64,000 nt of DNA from contig NZ_JACIFV010000020.1 in assembly GCF_014197535.1 (NCBI RefSeq), forward strand, positions 1 to 64,000. The letters are read 5' to 3'. The notes under the pieces are model-generated. The model was not told the origin of the DNA and ran no database searches. It saw only the letters and a program-made list of their open reading frames with translations. The stretch comes from Rhizobium aethiopicum (GTDB taxonomy: Bacteria > Pseudomonadota > Alphaproteobacteria > Rhizobiales > Rhizobiaceae). The translations under genes were made by a program, and so were the position numbers. Position 1 is the stretch's first letter, and each line of letters starts with the position of its first letter. This document shows, piece by piece, positions 54,253 to 63,919 of this stretch.

Positions 54253-54723
54253 ATGAAGAAATCGATTGGCGAAGTCCGTCACTTCGTTGAGCTGAGCCCG
54301 CCGTGCAACGCGCATCTGGTCCTGCCACGAGCGCCATCATTCGCGGGTGAGGAAGATGTTCCAAAGTGCGTGCACGTCGCCGAAGCGTGTGTCGCAATCA
54401 CGCGCACGCAGCACGTTGCCGACAAGATCTGCACGCAAATCGAGAACTTCTACCAATCCCTCGTCTCCGTGGGACCTGACAGGTTTCTAGCTTTCGAAGG
54501 TGGAGGCGCGATCATAAGGCCGACCAGTGAAAGCCTGTTCTTCACGGTCTCAGCGCGAGACCTCGTCACTTTCTGTGGCATCCGCGCGCTGCTGGAAGCA
54601 GGCTTGTTTCTGGCCACGTCCGTGTCCGAGGGGGCTATAGAGTGGCTTCACGCAGACGGCACCCGATCTGGTGAAACCTGCAATCGCCTCTACAACGACC
54701 GCTGCGGAACGGACGAACAGTAG
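54253..54723 (+). CDS. Hypothetical protein, 156 aa
   Basis: I do not recognise it. ATG 54253 (product MKKSIGEVRHFVELSPPCNA...) follows AGGAACAGC; an upstream ATG at 54208 is in frame. 'AEACVAITRTQHVADKICTQ' and 'FFTVSARDLVTFCGIRALLE' look like two amphipathic helices around a beta core. It follows the methyltransferase by about 160 bases on the same strand and may be its operon partner. The 54090-54252 gap shows nothing. Confidence 0.65.
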   Translation: MKKSIGEVRHFVELSPPCNAHLVLPRAPSFAGEEDVPKCVHVAEACVAITRTQHVADKICTQIENFYQSLVSVGPDRFLAFEGGGAIIRPTSESLFFTVSARDLVTFCGIRALLEAGLFLATSVSEGAIEWLHADGTRSGETCNRLYNDRCGTDEQ

Positions 54724-54827
54724 CTTCGACCGCTCCGCCACCCAAAGGAAGATCGATCTCGGGACAATCGGGTCGTAGTGCTTTTCCAATCGACCAACCA
54801 TTTCGTCCCCCCGCTTTTCTTCGAGTC

Positions 54828-57800
54828 TCAGAGGTTGATGCCGCGAGCGCGGCTAGCAGCCCTTTGGCGCCGCTCCGCTATGATCTGCTCACTGCTCTGC
54901 AGACGGACAGTCTGCTGCAGGACCTTCAGCCGCTCCTGCATCGCCTCGAAAGCTCGACGCTGCGCCGGCGGCACGCGGTTGACAAGATCCTTGTCACCCC
55001 GGACGAGGGCATTGCGACCAAAGCGCTCGTCGAGCGCTCGGCTGACAGCGGCAAACTCCCGGCCAATGCCCGGATCGAGGGAAGCGGCGGAAACACTCAG
55101 CTTCCTGCTGTCCTTGCTCACCTCGACCGTCAGGTGCGCCAACGCCTCTTCCGCAGCTTTCGAAAGAGCTGGAATGGCAACCGCCATGCGCCGCCGTTCG
55201 TCCGTGATAGCCTGGCGTTCGGCATCGAGGGCATTGAGGTGGGCCGCACCGAGCGCGCGCAGGCGCGCTGCAGCTTCCGGCACGGCCGCCACAGCCTCTT
55301 TCCGCTCTCGGCCAGAGGTCAGCATCCGGTCCATCAGGCGATCCGAACCACGCAAGGCACCATAGGCGGCAGGATTGTTGGTCACCGCGGCTCCAATGCG
55401 CTCGGCGGCAAAACCTTTCTGGAGAAGTTCCTCGATCTTGCCGACGACTTCAGCCGGATCGCGCCAGATTGTCGTTGCCGCGTTGGCCAATGCGCCACGC
55501 TGCTGGCGATAGAAAGGGTTGGAGAGCGCCCGCAATCGAGCCTCATCGTCGACCGACGTCTTGAACGCGATGACGGCAGCAAGCATCGGCGGCACGGCGA
55601 CATTCTCCTTCCCCGGTCCGTTCTCTGTCTCTTGGCCCCGAACAACACTGGCGCCGGCGACGACCTTCGAACGATCCCGACGTTCGGCGAGGTGCTGCTC
55701 GTCGGCAAAGCGTCGCACGGCGTCGAACAAGCGGGTCAGCTTTCCGCGCCGTTCATCCGTGAGGTCCTCCGGCATGCGCTCGACAATGTTGCGTTCAGCG
55801 ATCGCATCCGCCTTCGCGCTAAATGCGCTCCAGCCAAAGCGGGCCGTCAAAGCTTCGCTCACCGCCTTGATCTCCTGCACCACCGATCGATCCTTGGCGG
55901 TAAGCGCAAAGGCCGTCTTGTAGGCATCGTCCCCGCCCTGGCGGCGCACCGCCTCGATTTCCATCAGACGTGCCATGGCGCGTTCGGAGAGCGCCGGGAT
56001 CGACAATGACATATGCGCGCGGCGCGTCTGCTCGCGCAGTACGAACCGTTCGGCGTTCCTGCGGAACTCGGTCGCATGGGCACGGGCCATCGGAAGCAGT
56101 TCCTTCACGGCCGCGACAGCGAGATTGCGCTCTTCACGCGCCGCGCCTCCGTCGACGATCAGCTCGGAGCCACGCAGCCGGCCAAGCCGACCAGGGGCTG
56201 CCGCAAGGTCGTCGGCGAGCCTGCGGGGTGCGACCCCGATATCCGACGCCAGTGCATTCAGGGAGACGAGCGCTGCATCCGGATCCCGGTAGATCTTCTG
56301 CAGCAGCGGCCGCAGGATCACCTCCCGCTCCGTCCAGGCCGGCGACGCAAGCTGCGCCAACCGCGCATCCTCCTCGACGCTGCTGACAAAGGACGTGGCC
56401 GGCGGGATCAGATAGCGTGTTTCAGCAGCACTTGCGCCCGAGACGGAGTGGGATGCAGTTCGCGCGTCACTGGACGTCGCTTCGACCATCGTCTGGCTCC
56501 GCTCTTCATTGTAGACGACCCGCCGTTCCCGCTCGATGGCAAAGCCGAGCGCCACGCTTGCCCTCTCCCAGAGCTTTTCCACCTGCTCCCGCTTTGCGGC
56601 AATCCACGCCCAGCGCCGGGTAAGGCTTTGCTCCATCTCGGCTGCGGCCAAAGAGAGATGATCGAGCCCGCGGCGCCGGGCGAAGTCGTTCGCGTGTGCG
56701 CGGTAACTGGCCTCGCTCTCAAAATCGAGCGTCGTCGTCTTGGCACCGGAGCGCGACAAGCGTTCGACGAGCGGATTGAAGAGTTCCGGCCGATGACTTT
56801 CCCGCGCGATGCGCTCCTGTCGTGCGCTAGCGGTCTCGACCTGACTGGCCGTCCAGACGTTGCGATCGACCTCCCTCTCCTCGTAATGCTTGTGACCTGT
56901 CTTCTCGTCGACTACGGCAATCTGGACCTTGACCCGCTCGACACCATCCTTTCTGAGCGTCACGGTGTCGCCTTCCTGGATGCCGGCCTCCTCGAGTGCC
57001 TTCGGCAGGCTCACGCCCCAAAGCCGATGGACGGTTCCGTCGTCCGCCCTGACGTCGGCATAAGGGCTGTCGTCGGCATCCTCGTCATCAGGCCGGAATT
57101 TGGCTTGGCCGGTTTCGACAAGCTCGCCGGTCACACCCGCGGCATGATCGACACGCGGCTTGCGTCCCCATTCAGGTTTTGCCGCAAAATCTTCTTTGGC
57201 CGCATAAAGATCGACGCGGTCGCGATGCCTCGTCATCGACACATAGGTCAGATGCTGGTCCATCATCCCGGTTGCCAGCACGAAGGTGCGATCGACGGTG
57301 GCGCCCTGCGATTTGTGGATCGTTGCGGCATAGCCGTGATCGACATGGCGATAGCTGTCTTCGCTGAAGACGAGCTTGCGGCCGTTGTCGAGCAGAATCG
57401 AAAGCAGCGGATCTCCACGCTTGTCGCCGGTGGAAACGACGGTGCCGAGCATGCCGTTCTTCACATACTGTGGCCCGGAGTGCTTGGCGCGCGGCTCAAG
57501 GAAGCGGGCGTTCTCCAGGAAGATGATCCGATCGCCGGCGGCAAATTCCCGTGCGCCCCGCTCGCTCCGGAAGCTGCGGCTTTCGCCAAGCGCTCCCTCC
57601 TGCGTCATCACCGATCGCAGCGCCTCGTTCAACTTGCGAACATCGTCGTTGGTGTGGGCGAGCACCAGCAGTTCATCACCGCGAAGGCGGCCATCCCCGC
57701 CCTCAGACGTTGATCGCTCTATTGCCTCTCTGCGCGCAGCAGCCCAGTCGGAGACGATCCGATCGATCGTTTCCTCGCGTGACCCTGCCTCGACCAGATG

Positions 57801-59516
57801 GCCATGCCGGGCATAGGCGTCGAGGCCCTTCTCGACCTCGCCGCGGGCAAACAGCCGCGAGGCATTACGTGCCCAGGCCTCACGCTGGCGGCGCACGCCG
57901 GCAAGCTCTGCAAAGCCGATGCGTTCGGTAATTGCCCGGAAGGCAGCACCGGCCTGGATCGGCTGCAGCTGCATCGCATCGCCGACCAGCACGACCTTTA
58001 CCTCAGCCTCCTCGGCAATCTTCAGCACACGGGCCATCTGCTGCGAGGCCACCATGCCGGCCTCGTCGATCACCAGCACATCACCGCGATGGAGCGTATC
58101 GCGCCCATTGGCCCAGGCCAGTTCCCAGGAGGCAAGCGTCCGCGACTTGATGCCGGAACTGTCTTGCAGCCCTTCCGCGGCCTTGCCGGCAAGGGCTGCA
58201 CCGATCACCCGGTGTCCCTCGCTCTCCCAGGCAAGACGTGCGGCAGCAAGCAGCGTCGATTTGCCGGCGCCGGCAAGGCCTACAATAGCGGCAATGCCAC
58301 CATCACCGGTGACATGACGGACAGCATCGACCTGCTCTGCATCGAGCCGAAACGGATTCTTTGGATCGCCGCTCTCCACGCGTTCGATCGCCACCGTCAC
58401 ATTCCGCTCGGAAACACCGAAGCCGCGACGCTCCGACAAAACCCGCGCCGACTGCGCCATGTCGTATTCGATGCGCAGCATCTCCCGCGTCGTAAACACC
58501 GCGGGCTCCGACACCTTTCCTGTCTCTGCCTCGATCTCCTGCGGCTTCAGTATGACCAATTGGTCCGACGCCATCAGCCTGGCGCGGATGTTGGCAAAAT
58601 CGGTGGGATCGTCGACATAACGGTGCAGCGCCCTGGCGATATCCCTCTCGTCGAAGGTAGAGCGTTCATTGCCGAGCTGCTTCAGCAAAAGCTCCGGCTC
58701 TGAAAGCAGCCGATCGGCCATCTCCTGGCGGCGGGCGAGATCGGCCGGCGCGAAGTGGAGCTCCCTGCCCTTCCTCGCCAGCGCCGCCTTCTCCGGCCCG
58801 AGATGTTTTTGCGCGATGCCGTCGAGGCCCTGTTCGGCATAGGAGCGACCGTCGAGGCGGATGTCATGTCCGGCCAGCGCCAGATGCCGGTTGGCCGTTT
58901 CCGCCCAGGCGATCTTCCACGCCTTCATCGTTTCCTTGTCGCCCGCCCAGACTTTGTAGACGATCTTGCCGTTCGGGCGGTCCGGCGTGACGACACGCAG
59001 CGGCTTGCCACCCTCACCAAGCACTGGAACCTTCTTTGCCCCGAACCCCTCCTCCGTCAGCGGCCGGAGCGTCGTCATCAGGTGGATGTGCGGGTTGCCG
59101 TCCTTGTCGTGATAGACCCAGTCGGCGATCATTCCTTTCGAGGTGAGATTGTCGCGGACGAATTCGCGCACCAGCGTGATATTCTCGGCCCGCGTCAGCT
59201 CCTCCGGCAGCGCGATGATCAGTTCGCGGGCGAGCTGCGCATCTGCCCGCGTCTCGAAGGCGTCAACGGCATTCCAAAACACTTCGCTGGCCTTGCTGAC
59301 GGACTGACCTGATATCGCCGACCGCAGCCAATCCGGGATCTCATCCGGCAGCGCCAGTTCCTCATACATCAGTTCGCCCGCCCCACCGCGATAGCTGAAC
59401 GACGTTCCCGCCTGCTCGTCCATCATCCGGGCGCGGTGGCGATAGGCGGCAGCCGAGACGATGCTGCGTCCCGATCCCCTGCTGATCACCTGCGCTCTGA
59501 CGAACATGATCGCCAC
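54828..59516 (-). CDS. traA: Ti-type conjugal relaxase/helicase TraA (MobQ class)
   Basis: TraA nicks oriT, stays bound to the transferred strand and unwinds the plasmid. The start is GTG 59516 (GGAG 6 bases upstream), giving VAIMFVRAQVISRGSGRSIV and 1562 aa. The N-terminal MobA/MobL relaxase (about 1-230) has the catalytic Tyr region 'SAAAYRHRARMMDEQAGTSF' and the metal-binding 'DGNPHIHLMTTLRPL'. A TraI-type helicase follows with Walker A 'IVGLAGAGKSTLLAAARLAW' and 'VLVIDEAGMVASQQMARVLK'. The last third is a repetitive helical region with two related units. The gene is intact, and oriT lies directly upstream. Confidence 0.97.
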   Translation of the reverse strand: MAIMFVRAQVISRGSGRSIVSAAAYRHRARMMDEQAGTSFSYRGGAGELMYEELALPDEIPDWLRSAISGQSVSKASEVFWNAVDAFETRADAQLARELIIALPEELTRAENITLVREFVRDNLTSKGMIADWVYHDKDGNPHIHLMTTLRPLTEEGFGAKKVPVLGEGGKPLRVVTPDRPNGKIVYKVWAGDKETMKAWKIAWAETANRHLALAGHDIRLDGRSYAEQGLDGIAQKHLGPEKAALARKGRELHFAPADLARRQEMADRLLSEPELLLKQLGNERSTFDERDIARALHRYVDDPTDFANIRARLMASDQLVILKPQEIEAETGKVSEPAVFTTREMLRIEYDMAQSARVLSERRGFGVSERNVTVAIERVESGDPKNPFRLDAEQVDAVRHVTGDGGIAAIVGLAGAGKSTLLAAARLAWESEGHRVIGAALAGKAAEGLQDSSGIKSRTLASWELAWANGRDTLHRGDVLVIDEAGMVASQQMARVLKIAEEAEVKVVLVGDAMQLQPIQAGAAFRAITERIGFAELAGVRRQREAWARNASRLFARGEVEKGLDAYARHGHLVEAGSREETIDRIVSDWAAARREAIERSTSEGGDGRLRGDELLVLAHTNDDVRKLNEALRSVMTQEGALGESRSFRSERGAREFAAGDRIIFLENARFLEPRAKHSGPQYVKNGMLGTVVSTGDKRGDPLLSILLDNGRKLVFSEDSYRHVDHGYAATIHKSQGATVDRTFVLATGMMDQHLTYVSMTRHRDRVDLYAAKEDFAAKPEWGRKPRVDHAAGVTGELVETGQAKFRPDDEDADDSPYADVRADDGTVHRLWGVSLPKALEEAGIQEGDTVTLRKDGVERVKVQIAVVDEKTGHKHYEEREVDRNVWTASQVETASARQERIARESHRPELFNPLVERLSRSGAKTTTLDFESEASYRAHANDFARRRGLDHLSLAAAEMEQSLTRRWAWIAAKREQVEKLWERASVALGFAIERERRVVYNEERSQTMVEATSSDARTASHSVSGASAAETRYLIPPATSFVSSVEEDARLAQLASPAWTEREVILRPLLQKIYRDPDAALVSLNALASDIGVAPRRLADDLAAAPGRLGRLRGSELIVDGGAAREERNLAVAAVKELLPMARAHATEFRRNAERFVLREQTRRAHMSLSIPALSERAMARLMEIEAVRRQGGDDAYKTAFALTAKDRSVVQEIKAVSEALTARFGWSAFSAKADAIAERNIVERMPEDLTDERRGKLTRLFDAVRRFADEQHLAERRDRSKVVAGASVVRGQETENGPGKENVAVPPMLAAVIAFKTSVDDEARLRALSNPFYRQQRGALANAATTIWRDPAEVVGKIEELLQKGFAAERIGAAVTNNPAAYGALRGSDRLMDRMLTSGRERKEAVAAVPEAAARLRALGAAHLNALDAERQAITDERRRMAVAIPALSKAAEEALAHLTVEVSKDSRKLSVSAASLDPGIGREFAAVSRALDERFGRNALVRGDKDLVNRVPPAQRRAFEAMQERLKVLQQTVRLQSSEQIIAERRQRAASRARGINL

Positions 59517-59540
59517 TGGCGTCTCCAGACTGGCCCAAGC

Positions 59541-59570
59541 ACGTCGCGACAGCGACGTATATTGCGCCCT
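59541..59570 (+). other. oriT: Origin of transfer (oriT) core
   Basis: ACGTCGC-GACA-GCGACGT is a perfect 7-bp inverted repeat followed by ATATTGCGCCCT. This matches my memory of the Ti/RSF1010-type oriT, where the nic site lies in the TAxxTGCGCCCT stretch. It sits 25 bases upstream of the traA start and opposite traCDG, the usual place in these plasmids. Confidence 0.85.
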
Positions 59571-59689
59571 CAAACAGATCGGACCGAAGGGCCGATGCCG
59601 CTTTTCTGGTTGCACGGTAGCGCATTTTACTGTTTTATTCTAGTTAGTATAATCGCACCTTCGACATCAAAGCAGAAAAGGAACCAGGA

Positions 59690-59977
59690 ATGGCGACAAA
59701 ATCATCGATTTCCGATCTCGACGCCCAGATCGAAAAGCTGCGCGAACGCAAACGATTGTTGATAGTTAAATCGGCCGAGCGGTTTGCCCGCGCCGCGACC
59801 AGAACCGGGCTGGCGGAGATGGAGATCGCCGACGAGGAGGTCGATCGGATCATCGAGGAAATCGCCGCGCGATTTCGGAAGGGGGAAAGGAAAGGCGCCG
59901 CTGGCCCCACTCCTCAAACGCGTCGACCAGCAGATAGCGGCGCTGGAGCGCAGGGGCAGGTTCCACATGACGGCTGA
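59690..59977 (+). CDS. traC: Conjugal transfer protein TraC
   Basis: The 95-aa product begins MATKSSISDLDAQIEKLRER, with the TraC coiled coil at about 8-30 and 'EEVDRIIEEIAARFRKGERK' near the end. TraC is an accessory relaxosome protein at the Ti-type oriT. It starts at ATG 59690 behind AAAGGA, is divergent from traA, and overlaps traD by 11 bases. Confidence 0.93.
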   Translation: MATKSSISDLDAQIEKLRERKRLLIVKSAERFARAATRTGLAEMEIADEEVDRIIEEIAARFRKGERKGAAGPTPQTRRPADSGAGAQGQVPHDG

Positions 59978-60206
59978 CCGCAAGCGCGACACGCGCGAAA
60001 AGATCCTGCTCGGCGGGATCGTCGTCAAAGCCGGGCTATCGAAGGCGGATCGGGCGTTCCTGCTCGGCGGCCTCATAGAAATGGCAAGGCTCGTCCCAGG
60101 CTCCATCGAGCATCGGCGGCTGCGCGATATCGGCGAAGAGGCTTTCAAGGTCTCCTCTCTGAGGAACGGTTCATCGCATCTCGAGGAGAAAGTAAGATGG
60201 GCCTAA
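59967..60206 (+). CDS. traD: Conjugal transfer protein TraD
   Basis: The 79-aa product begins MTADRKRDTREKILLGGIVV, then 'KAGLSKADRAFLLGGLIEMA', which is the TraD_Ti family start. TraD is a small accessory protein for Ti-type transfer. ATG 59967 overlaps the end of traC, and the stop at 60206 overlaps the traG start, so the three genes are translated as a unit. Confidence 0.92.
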   Translation: MTADRKRDTREKILLGGIVVKAGLSKADRAFLLGGLIEMARLVPGSIEHRRLRDIGEEAFKVSSLRNGSSHLEEKVRWA

Positions 60207-62116
60207 GAGGGAAACCGCATCCGAGCCTGTTACTCGTTTTGGTACCGATCGCCGTCACCACGATCACAATCTACATTGTTGGCTGGCGATGGCCGGGACT
60301 CGCCGCCGGCATGTCCGGGAAGATAGAACACTGGTTCCTGCGCGCAGCACCTGTGCCGCCTCTACTGTTCGGACCTCTTGCCGGACTTCTGACAGTTTGG
60401 GCCTTGCCGCTGCATCGGCGAAGGCCGGTCGCCATGGCAAGCCTTTTGTATTTTCTCGGTGTTGCCGCGTTCTATGCGCTGCGCGAATTCGGCCGGCTTG
60501 CACCTGCTGTGCAGGCCGAAGTGATCACATGGGATCGAGCGCTGTCCTATCTTGATATGGTCGCAGTCATCGCCGCCGTCGCCGGCTTCATGGCAGTGGC
60601 GATGTCGGCCCGCATCTCCGTCGTCGTCCCAGATGAAATAAAACGTGCCCGGCGTGGAATATTTGGAGATGCCGATTGGCTGCCCATGACGGCAGCAGGA
60701 AAGCTGTTCCCGCCGGATGGGGAAATCGTGGTCGGCGAGCGTTATCGGGTCGACAAGGAAATCATCCATGCGCTTCCCTTCGATGTAAACGATCGCAGCA
60801 CATGGGGACAGGGCGGGAAGGCGCCATTGCTCACCTACAGACAGGACTTCGATTCCACCCATATGCTGTTTTTCGCGGGATCGGGCGGATACAAAACGAC
60901 CAGCAACGTCGTGCCGACGGCGCTCAGATATACCGGACCCATGATCTGCCTCGATCCTTCCACTGAGGTCGCGCCCATGGTCGTCGAGCACCGCACCAAT
61001 GCGCTCGGGCGCGAGGTCATGGTGCTCGATCCGACGAACCCGATCATGGGCTTCAACGTGCTCGACGGGATCGAAGCATCCAAGCAAAAGGAAGAGGACA
61101 TCGTCGGCATTGCCCATATGCTGCTGTCGGAAAGCCTTCGCTTCGAAAGCTCGACGGGATCCTACTTCCAGAACCAGGCGCACAACCTCCTGACCGGTCT
61201 GCTCGCCCATGTGATGCTCTCGCCCGAATATGAGGGCCGGCGAAGCTTGCGCAGTCTCCGCCAGATCGTTTCCGAACCGGAGCCCTCGGTGCTCGCTATG
61301 CTGCGCGACATTCAGGAGCATTCCGGTTCGGCCTTCATCCGCGAAACGCTCGGCGTCTTCACCAACATGACCGAGCAGACGTTTTCGGGCGTCTATTCCA
61401 CAGCATCGAAGGATACCCAGTGGCTGTCGCTCGACAGCTATGCCGCGCTCGTCTGCGGCAATGCCTTCAAGTCGGGTGATATCGTTTCGGGCAAGAAGGA
61501 CGTCTTCCTCAACATCTCCGCATCGATCTTGCGCTCCTATCCGGGCATCGCTCGTGTGATCATCGGCTCGCTCATCAACGCCATGGTGCAGGCCGACGGC
61601 GCCTTCCAGCGCCGGGCGCTGTTCATGCTCGATGAGGTCGATCTGCTCGGCTACATGAGGGTGCTCGAGGAGGCGCGCGACCGCGGCCGCAAGTACGGCA
61701 TCTCGATGATGTTGATGTACCAGTCGGTCGGGCAGTTGGAGCGGCATTTCGGGAAGGATGGCGCGACGTCATGGATCGATGGCTGCGCTTTCGCCTCTTA
61801 CGCAGCGATCAAGGCGCTCGACACGGCGCGCAACCTCTCTGCGCAATGTGGCGAGATGACGGTGGAGGTGAAGGGCAGTTCCCGCAACATCGGCTGGGAC
61901 ACGAAGAACAATGCATCCAGGAGATCCGAGAACGTCAACTTCCAGCGCCGGCCGCTGATCATGCCGCACGAGATCACCCAGTCGATGAGGAAGGACGAGC
62001 AGATCATCATCGTCCAGGGGCATAGTCCGATCCGCTGCGGCCGGGCGATCTACTTCCGGCGAAAGGAGATGGATCAGGCAGCGAAGGTCAATCGTTTCGT
62101 CAAACCGGTGCTATGA
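60197..62116 (+). CDS. traG: Type IV coupling protein TraG (VirD4 family)
   Basis: TraG couples the relaxosome to the mating channel. The 639-aa protein has N-terminal membrane segments (about 10-30, 50-72, 78-96 and 115-133). The ATPase domain has Walker A 'FFAGSGGYKTTS' (about 224-235) and Walker B 'ALFMLDEVDLLGYM', then 'KYGISMMLMYQSVGQLERHF'. Length and order are normal. It starts at ATG 60197 behind GAGGAG, within the end of traD. No trb mating-pair genes are in the window. Confidence 0.97.
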   Translation: MGLRGKPHPSLLLVLVPIAVTTITIYIVGWRWPGLAAGMSGKIEHWFLRAAPVPPLLFGPLAGLLTVWALPLHRRRPVAMASLLYFLGVAAFYALREFGRLAPAVQAEVITWDRALSYLDMVAVIAAVAGFMAVAMSARISVVVPDEIKRARRGIFGDADWLPMTAAGKLFPPDGEIVVGERYRVDKEIIHALPFDVNDRSTWGQGGKAPLLTYRQDFDSTHMLFFAGSGGYKTTSNVVPTALRYTGPMICLDPSTEVAPMVVEHRTNALGREVMVLDPTNPIMGFNVLDGIEASKQKEEDIVGIAHMLLSESLRFESSTGSYFQNQAHNLLTGLLAHVMLSPEYEGRRSLRSLRQIVSEPEPSVLAMLRDIQEHSGSAFIRETLGVFTNMTEQTFSGVYSTASKDTQWLSLDSYAALVCGNAFKSGDIVSGKKDVFLNISASILRSYPGIARVIIGSLINAMVQADGAFQRRALFMLDEVDLLGYMRVLEEARDRGRKYGISMMLMYQSVGQLERHFGKDGATSWIDGCAFASYAAIKALDTARNLSAQCGEMTVEVKGSSRNIGWDTKNNASRRSENVNFQRRPLIMPHEITQSMRKDEQIIIVQGHSPIRCGRAIYFRRKEMDQAAKVNRFVKPVL

Positions 62117-62124
62117 TCGTGGTT

Positions 62125-62394
62125 TTATGAGCGGCCCACCTCGTCCTCGCCGGCATAGGCGTCGACGGCGTTTTCGAGTTCGGCAAAAAGCTCATCGGGC
62201 ATCGTTTCGATAGTGCCGACGGTGCGTCGGTCTGCCTGCCTGATCAGTTGCTGATAATCTTCGATATTGAGGAGAACCAGCCGGGGTTTGTTCCGCTGGG
62301 TGATCGTCACCGGATGACGCAGCGCCTCGGCGATGATGTCGCCGGATTTACGTGAGAGGTCACTGGTTGAATACGTCCCGCTTGGCTTCGGCAT
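62125..62394 (-). CDS. Phd/YefM-type antitoxin
   Basis: The 89-aa protein begins MPKPSGTYSTSDLSRKSGDI and has 'EALRHPVTITQRNKPRLVLL' and 'NIEDYQQLI', the DNA-binding fold of Phd/YefM antitoxins. The C-terminal half is acidic and would wrap a toxin. A ribosome site AAGGA precedes ATG 62394. Normally the toxin gene follows within a few bases, but here the downstream DNA is the convergent end of traG, so the antitoxin seems to be alone. Confidence 0.88.
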   Translation of the reverse strand: MPKPSGTYSTSDLSRKSGDIIAEALRHPVTITQRNKPRLVLLNIEDYQQLIRQADRRTVGTIETMPDELFAELENAVDAYAGEDEVGRS

Positions 62395-62548
62395 TGGGCT
62401 TCCTTGCTATCGCTGGAATTTACAGCATTTACAACATTACTGCGATTGTTGTGAAACTTCGCAGCCGTCCTTCCTCGGCTCACTTGAGGGCCATCGGCAA
62501 CTGAGAGGCAACCTCGTCTGTCGCCTCTCAGTATGTGAGATGGTGCTG

Positions 62549-63031
62549 CTACCACCATGACCAAACGACGCGCCCCGCATAGACCGGGATGCGAGTTGCC
62601 AACGTGATATCCTTGATGATCGGCGCCAGCGAGCCGAGTTCGTCCGCAATCAGCGCAACGAGCTCAGGATAGTTGATATCGACGCCAGTGTCGTCGGCAG
62701 CCCAAGCGCTCATCCAATCGCCGCCGTTGACGCGGAATTCATGCGTGTCGTAATCAATTTCGAGTTCGTCCAGCAGATTGATAGTGAAGCGCCCGAAAAT
62801 CTCGATCTCGCCCTCCAGCTGATATTCGGCGAATTCATCCTCCCCGATGAGAACACTTCGTTCCAATTCCATGATGACGCTGATCCGATCGATTGCCGCG
62901 TCGAGCCCCTCAACCAGGCGATCGTGAAGCTCTCGCGAAAAATCGCTGTCGCAGCCGAAGCGGTTTGCCAGGACGACGAGCCGGAAGCCGGCAAACTTGG
63001 TGTAGAGTATGAGGTTCTGATCGGTTGTCAT
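62549..63031 (-). CDS. Plasmid hypothetical protein, 160 aa
   Basis: The protein begins MTTDQNLILYTKFAGFRLVV behind a strong AAGGAG ribosome site. It is acidic and soluble ('IGEDEFAEYQLEGEIEIFGR', 'GGDWMSAWAADDTGVDINYP'). I recall similar proteins near rhizobial transfer genes but cannot give a function. It stands between the antitoxin and a 500-base gap. Confidence 0.75.
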   Translation of the reverse strand: MTTDQNLILYTKFAGFRLVVLANRFGCDSDFSRELHDRLVEGLDAAIDRISVIMELERSVLIGEDEFAEYQLEGEIEIFGRFTINLLDELEIDYDTHEFRVNGGDWMSAWAADDTGVDINYPELVALIADELGSLAPIIKDITLATRIPVYAGRVVWSWW

Positions 63032-63533
63032 AATGTGATCTCCTTCGTTGATGACGGAGATCGGCCACTCTCTTGCAAAGAGGGGTCAAGGACCGCGGAA
63101 CGCGGCTCGCAAGCGGGGGAACCGATTTTTCCAGAGCGCAGTGAAACGCAGCAGCGGAAAAATTGGGGGAGACGCGCCGTCCTTGACGCCGGATTTGCTG
63201 GAGTAAAATTGGACGTCAGAGAGAGAAGAGACCCGCGGACCCGAAGGGGACGCGACCGTTTCCGGCGTGAGCCGGCAGGAGGTGTCGAGGATAGAACCGC
63301 CGCCCTGCGGCTGGGCAATTCGCTCACGTCATTCCGCGAGAGGGGGCGTGACCGGAGGCGGAGACGGTGTTCGGGCTCCGTGAGCGGAGCGAATAGCACC
63401 CGGCCGCCGATTGGCCGGCTCGCCCAAATCCATGATCTTCGGCTTCAACGATCATCACAAAAATGAATCGGTGTGGGCCGACCGATTCATAAGTGTCGTT
63501 AGACGCAAAAGCTGGAAGAGGCGACTCTCCGTC
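63032..63533. other. Intergenic DNA upstream of the WGR gene
   Basis: GC-rich DNA with short open frames on both strands and no product I can support. It should hold promoters of the two genes that diverge from it. Confidence 0.5.
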
Positions 63534-63839
63534 ATGCTCACTCAACCCTATCAGCTCTACATCGAACGCAGGGACGCGACGAAAAACATGGCGCGCTTCT
63601 ACGCGCTCGCAATCGAACCGACGTTGTTCGGCACACCATGCCTGACGCGGCGATGGGGACGCATCGGAACGATCGGACAAGCCATGGTGCATCACTTCGA
63701 CAGAGAGGAGGATGCAGTCCGTATGTTCCTCGAACTTCTCCGATCAAAACGGGCGCGCGGCTATAGGCCGAACACAAATGTCGGACGGGAACCCACGGTC
63801 CGGGCTGTCCGCGGAAGTCTTCCTGGTCCTTGCCGGTAA
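63534..63839 (+). CDS. WGR-domain protein, 101 aa
   Basis: From ATG 63534 the product reads MLTQPYQLYIERRDATKNMA, then 'RFYALAIEPTLFGTPCLTRR' and 'WGRIGTIGQAMVHHFDREED', 'AVRMFLELLRSKRARGYRP'. The WGR motif is exact. WGR domains bind nucleic acid; stand-alone versions are common on rhizobial plasmids. An upstream in-frame start at 63411 would add 41 residues foreign to the family. Confidence 0.92.
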   Translation: MLTQPYQLYIERRDATKNMARFYALAIEPTLFGTPCLTRRWGRIGTIGQAMVHHFDREEDAVRMFLELLRSKRARGYRPNTNVGREPTVRAVRGSLPGPCR

Positions 63840-63919
63840 TTATCGGCGTGAAGCGCAGCTTCGGGTCGACGCGCCGGTCGATCCGGCGTGCCGGCCCAGG
63901 CGAGGAGGCAAACGCCGCC

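Noticed and set aside
54864..57713. Forward frames of 381 and 566 codons opposite traA
   Set aside because: The reverse strand encodes intact TraA over the same bases; the forward translations are Arg/Pro-rich shadows.
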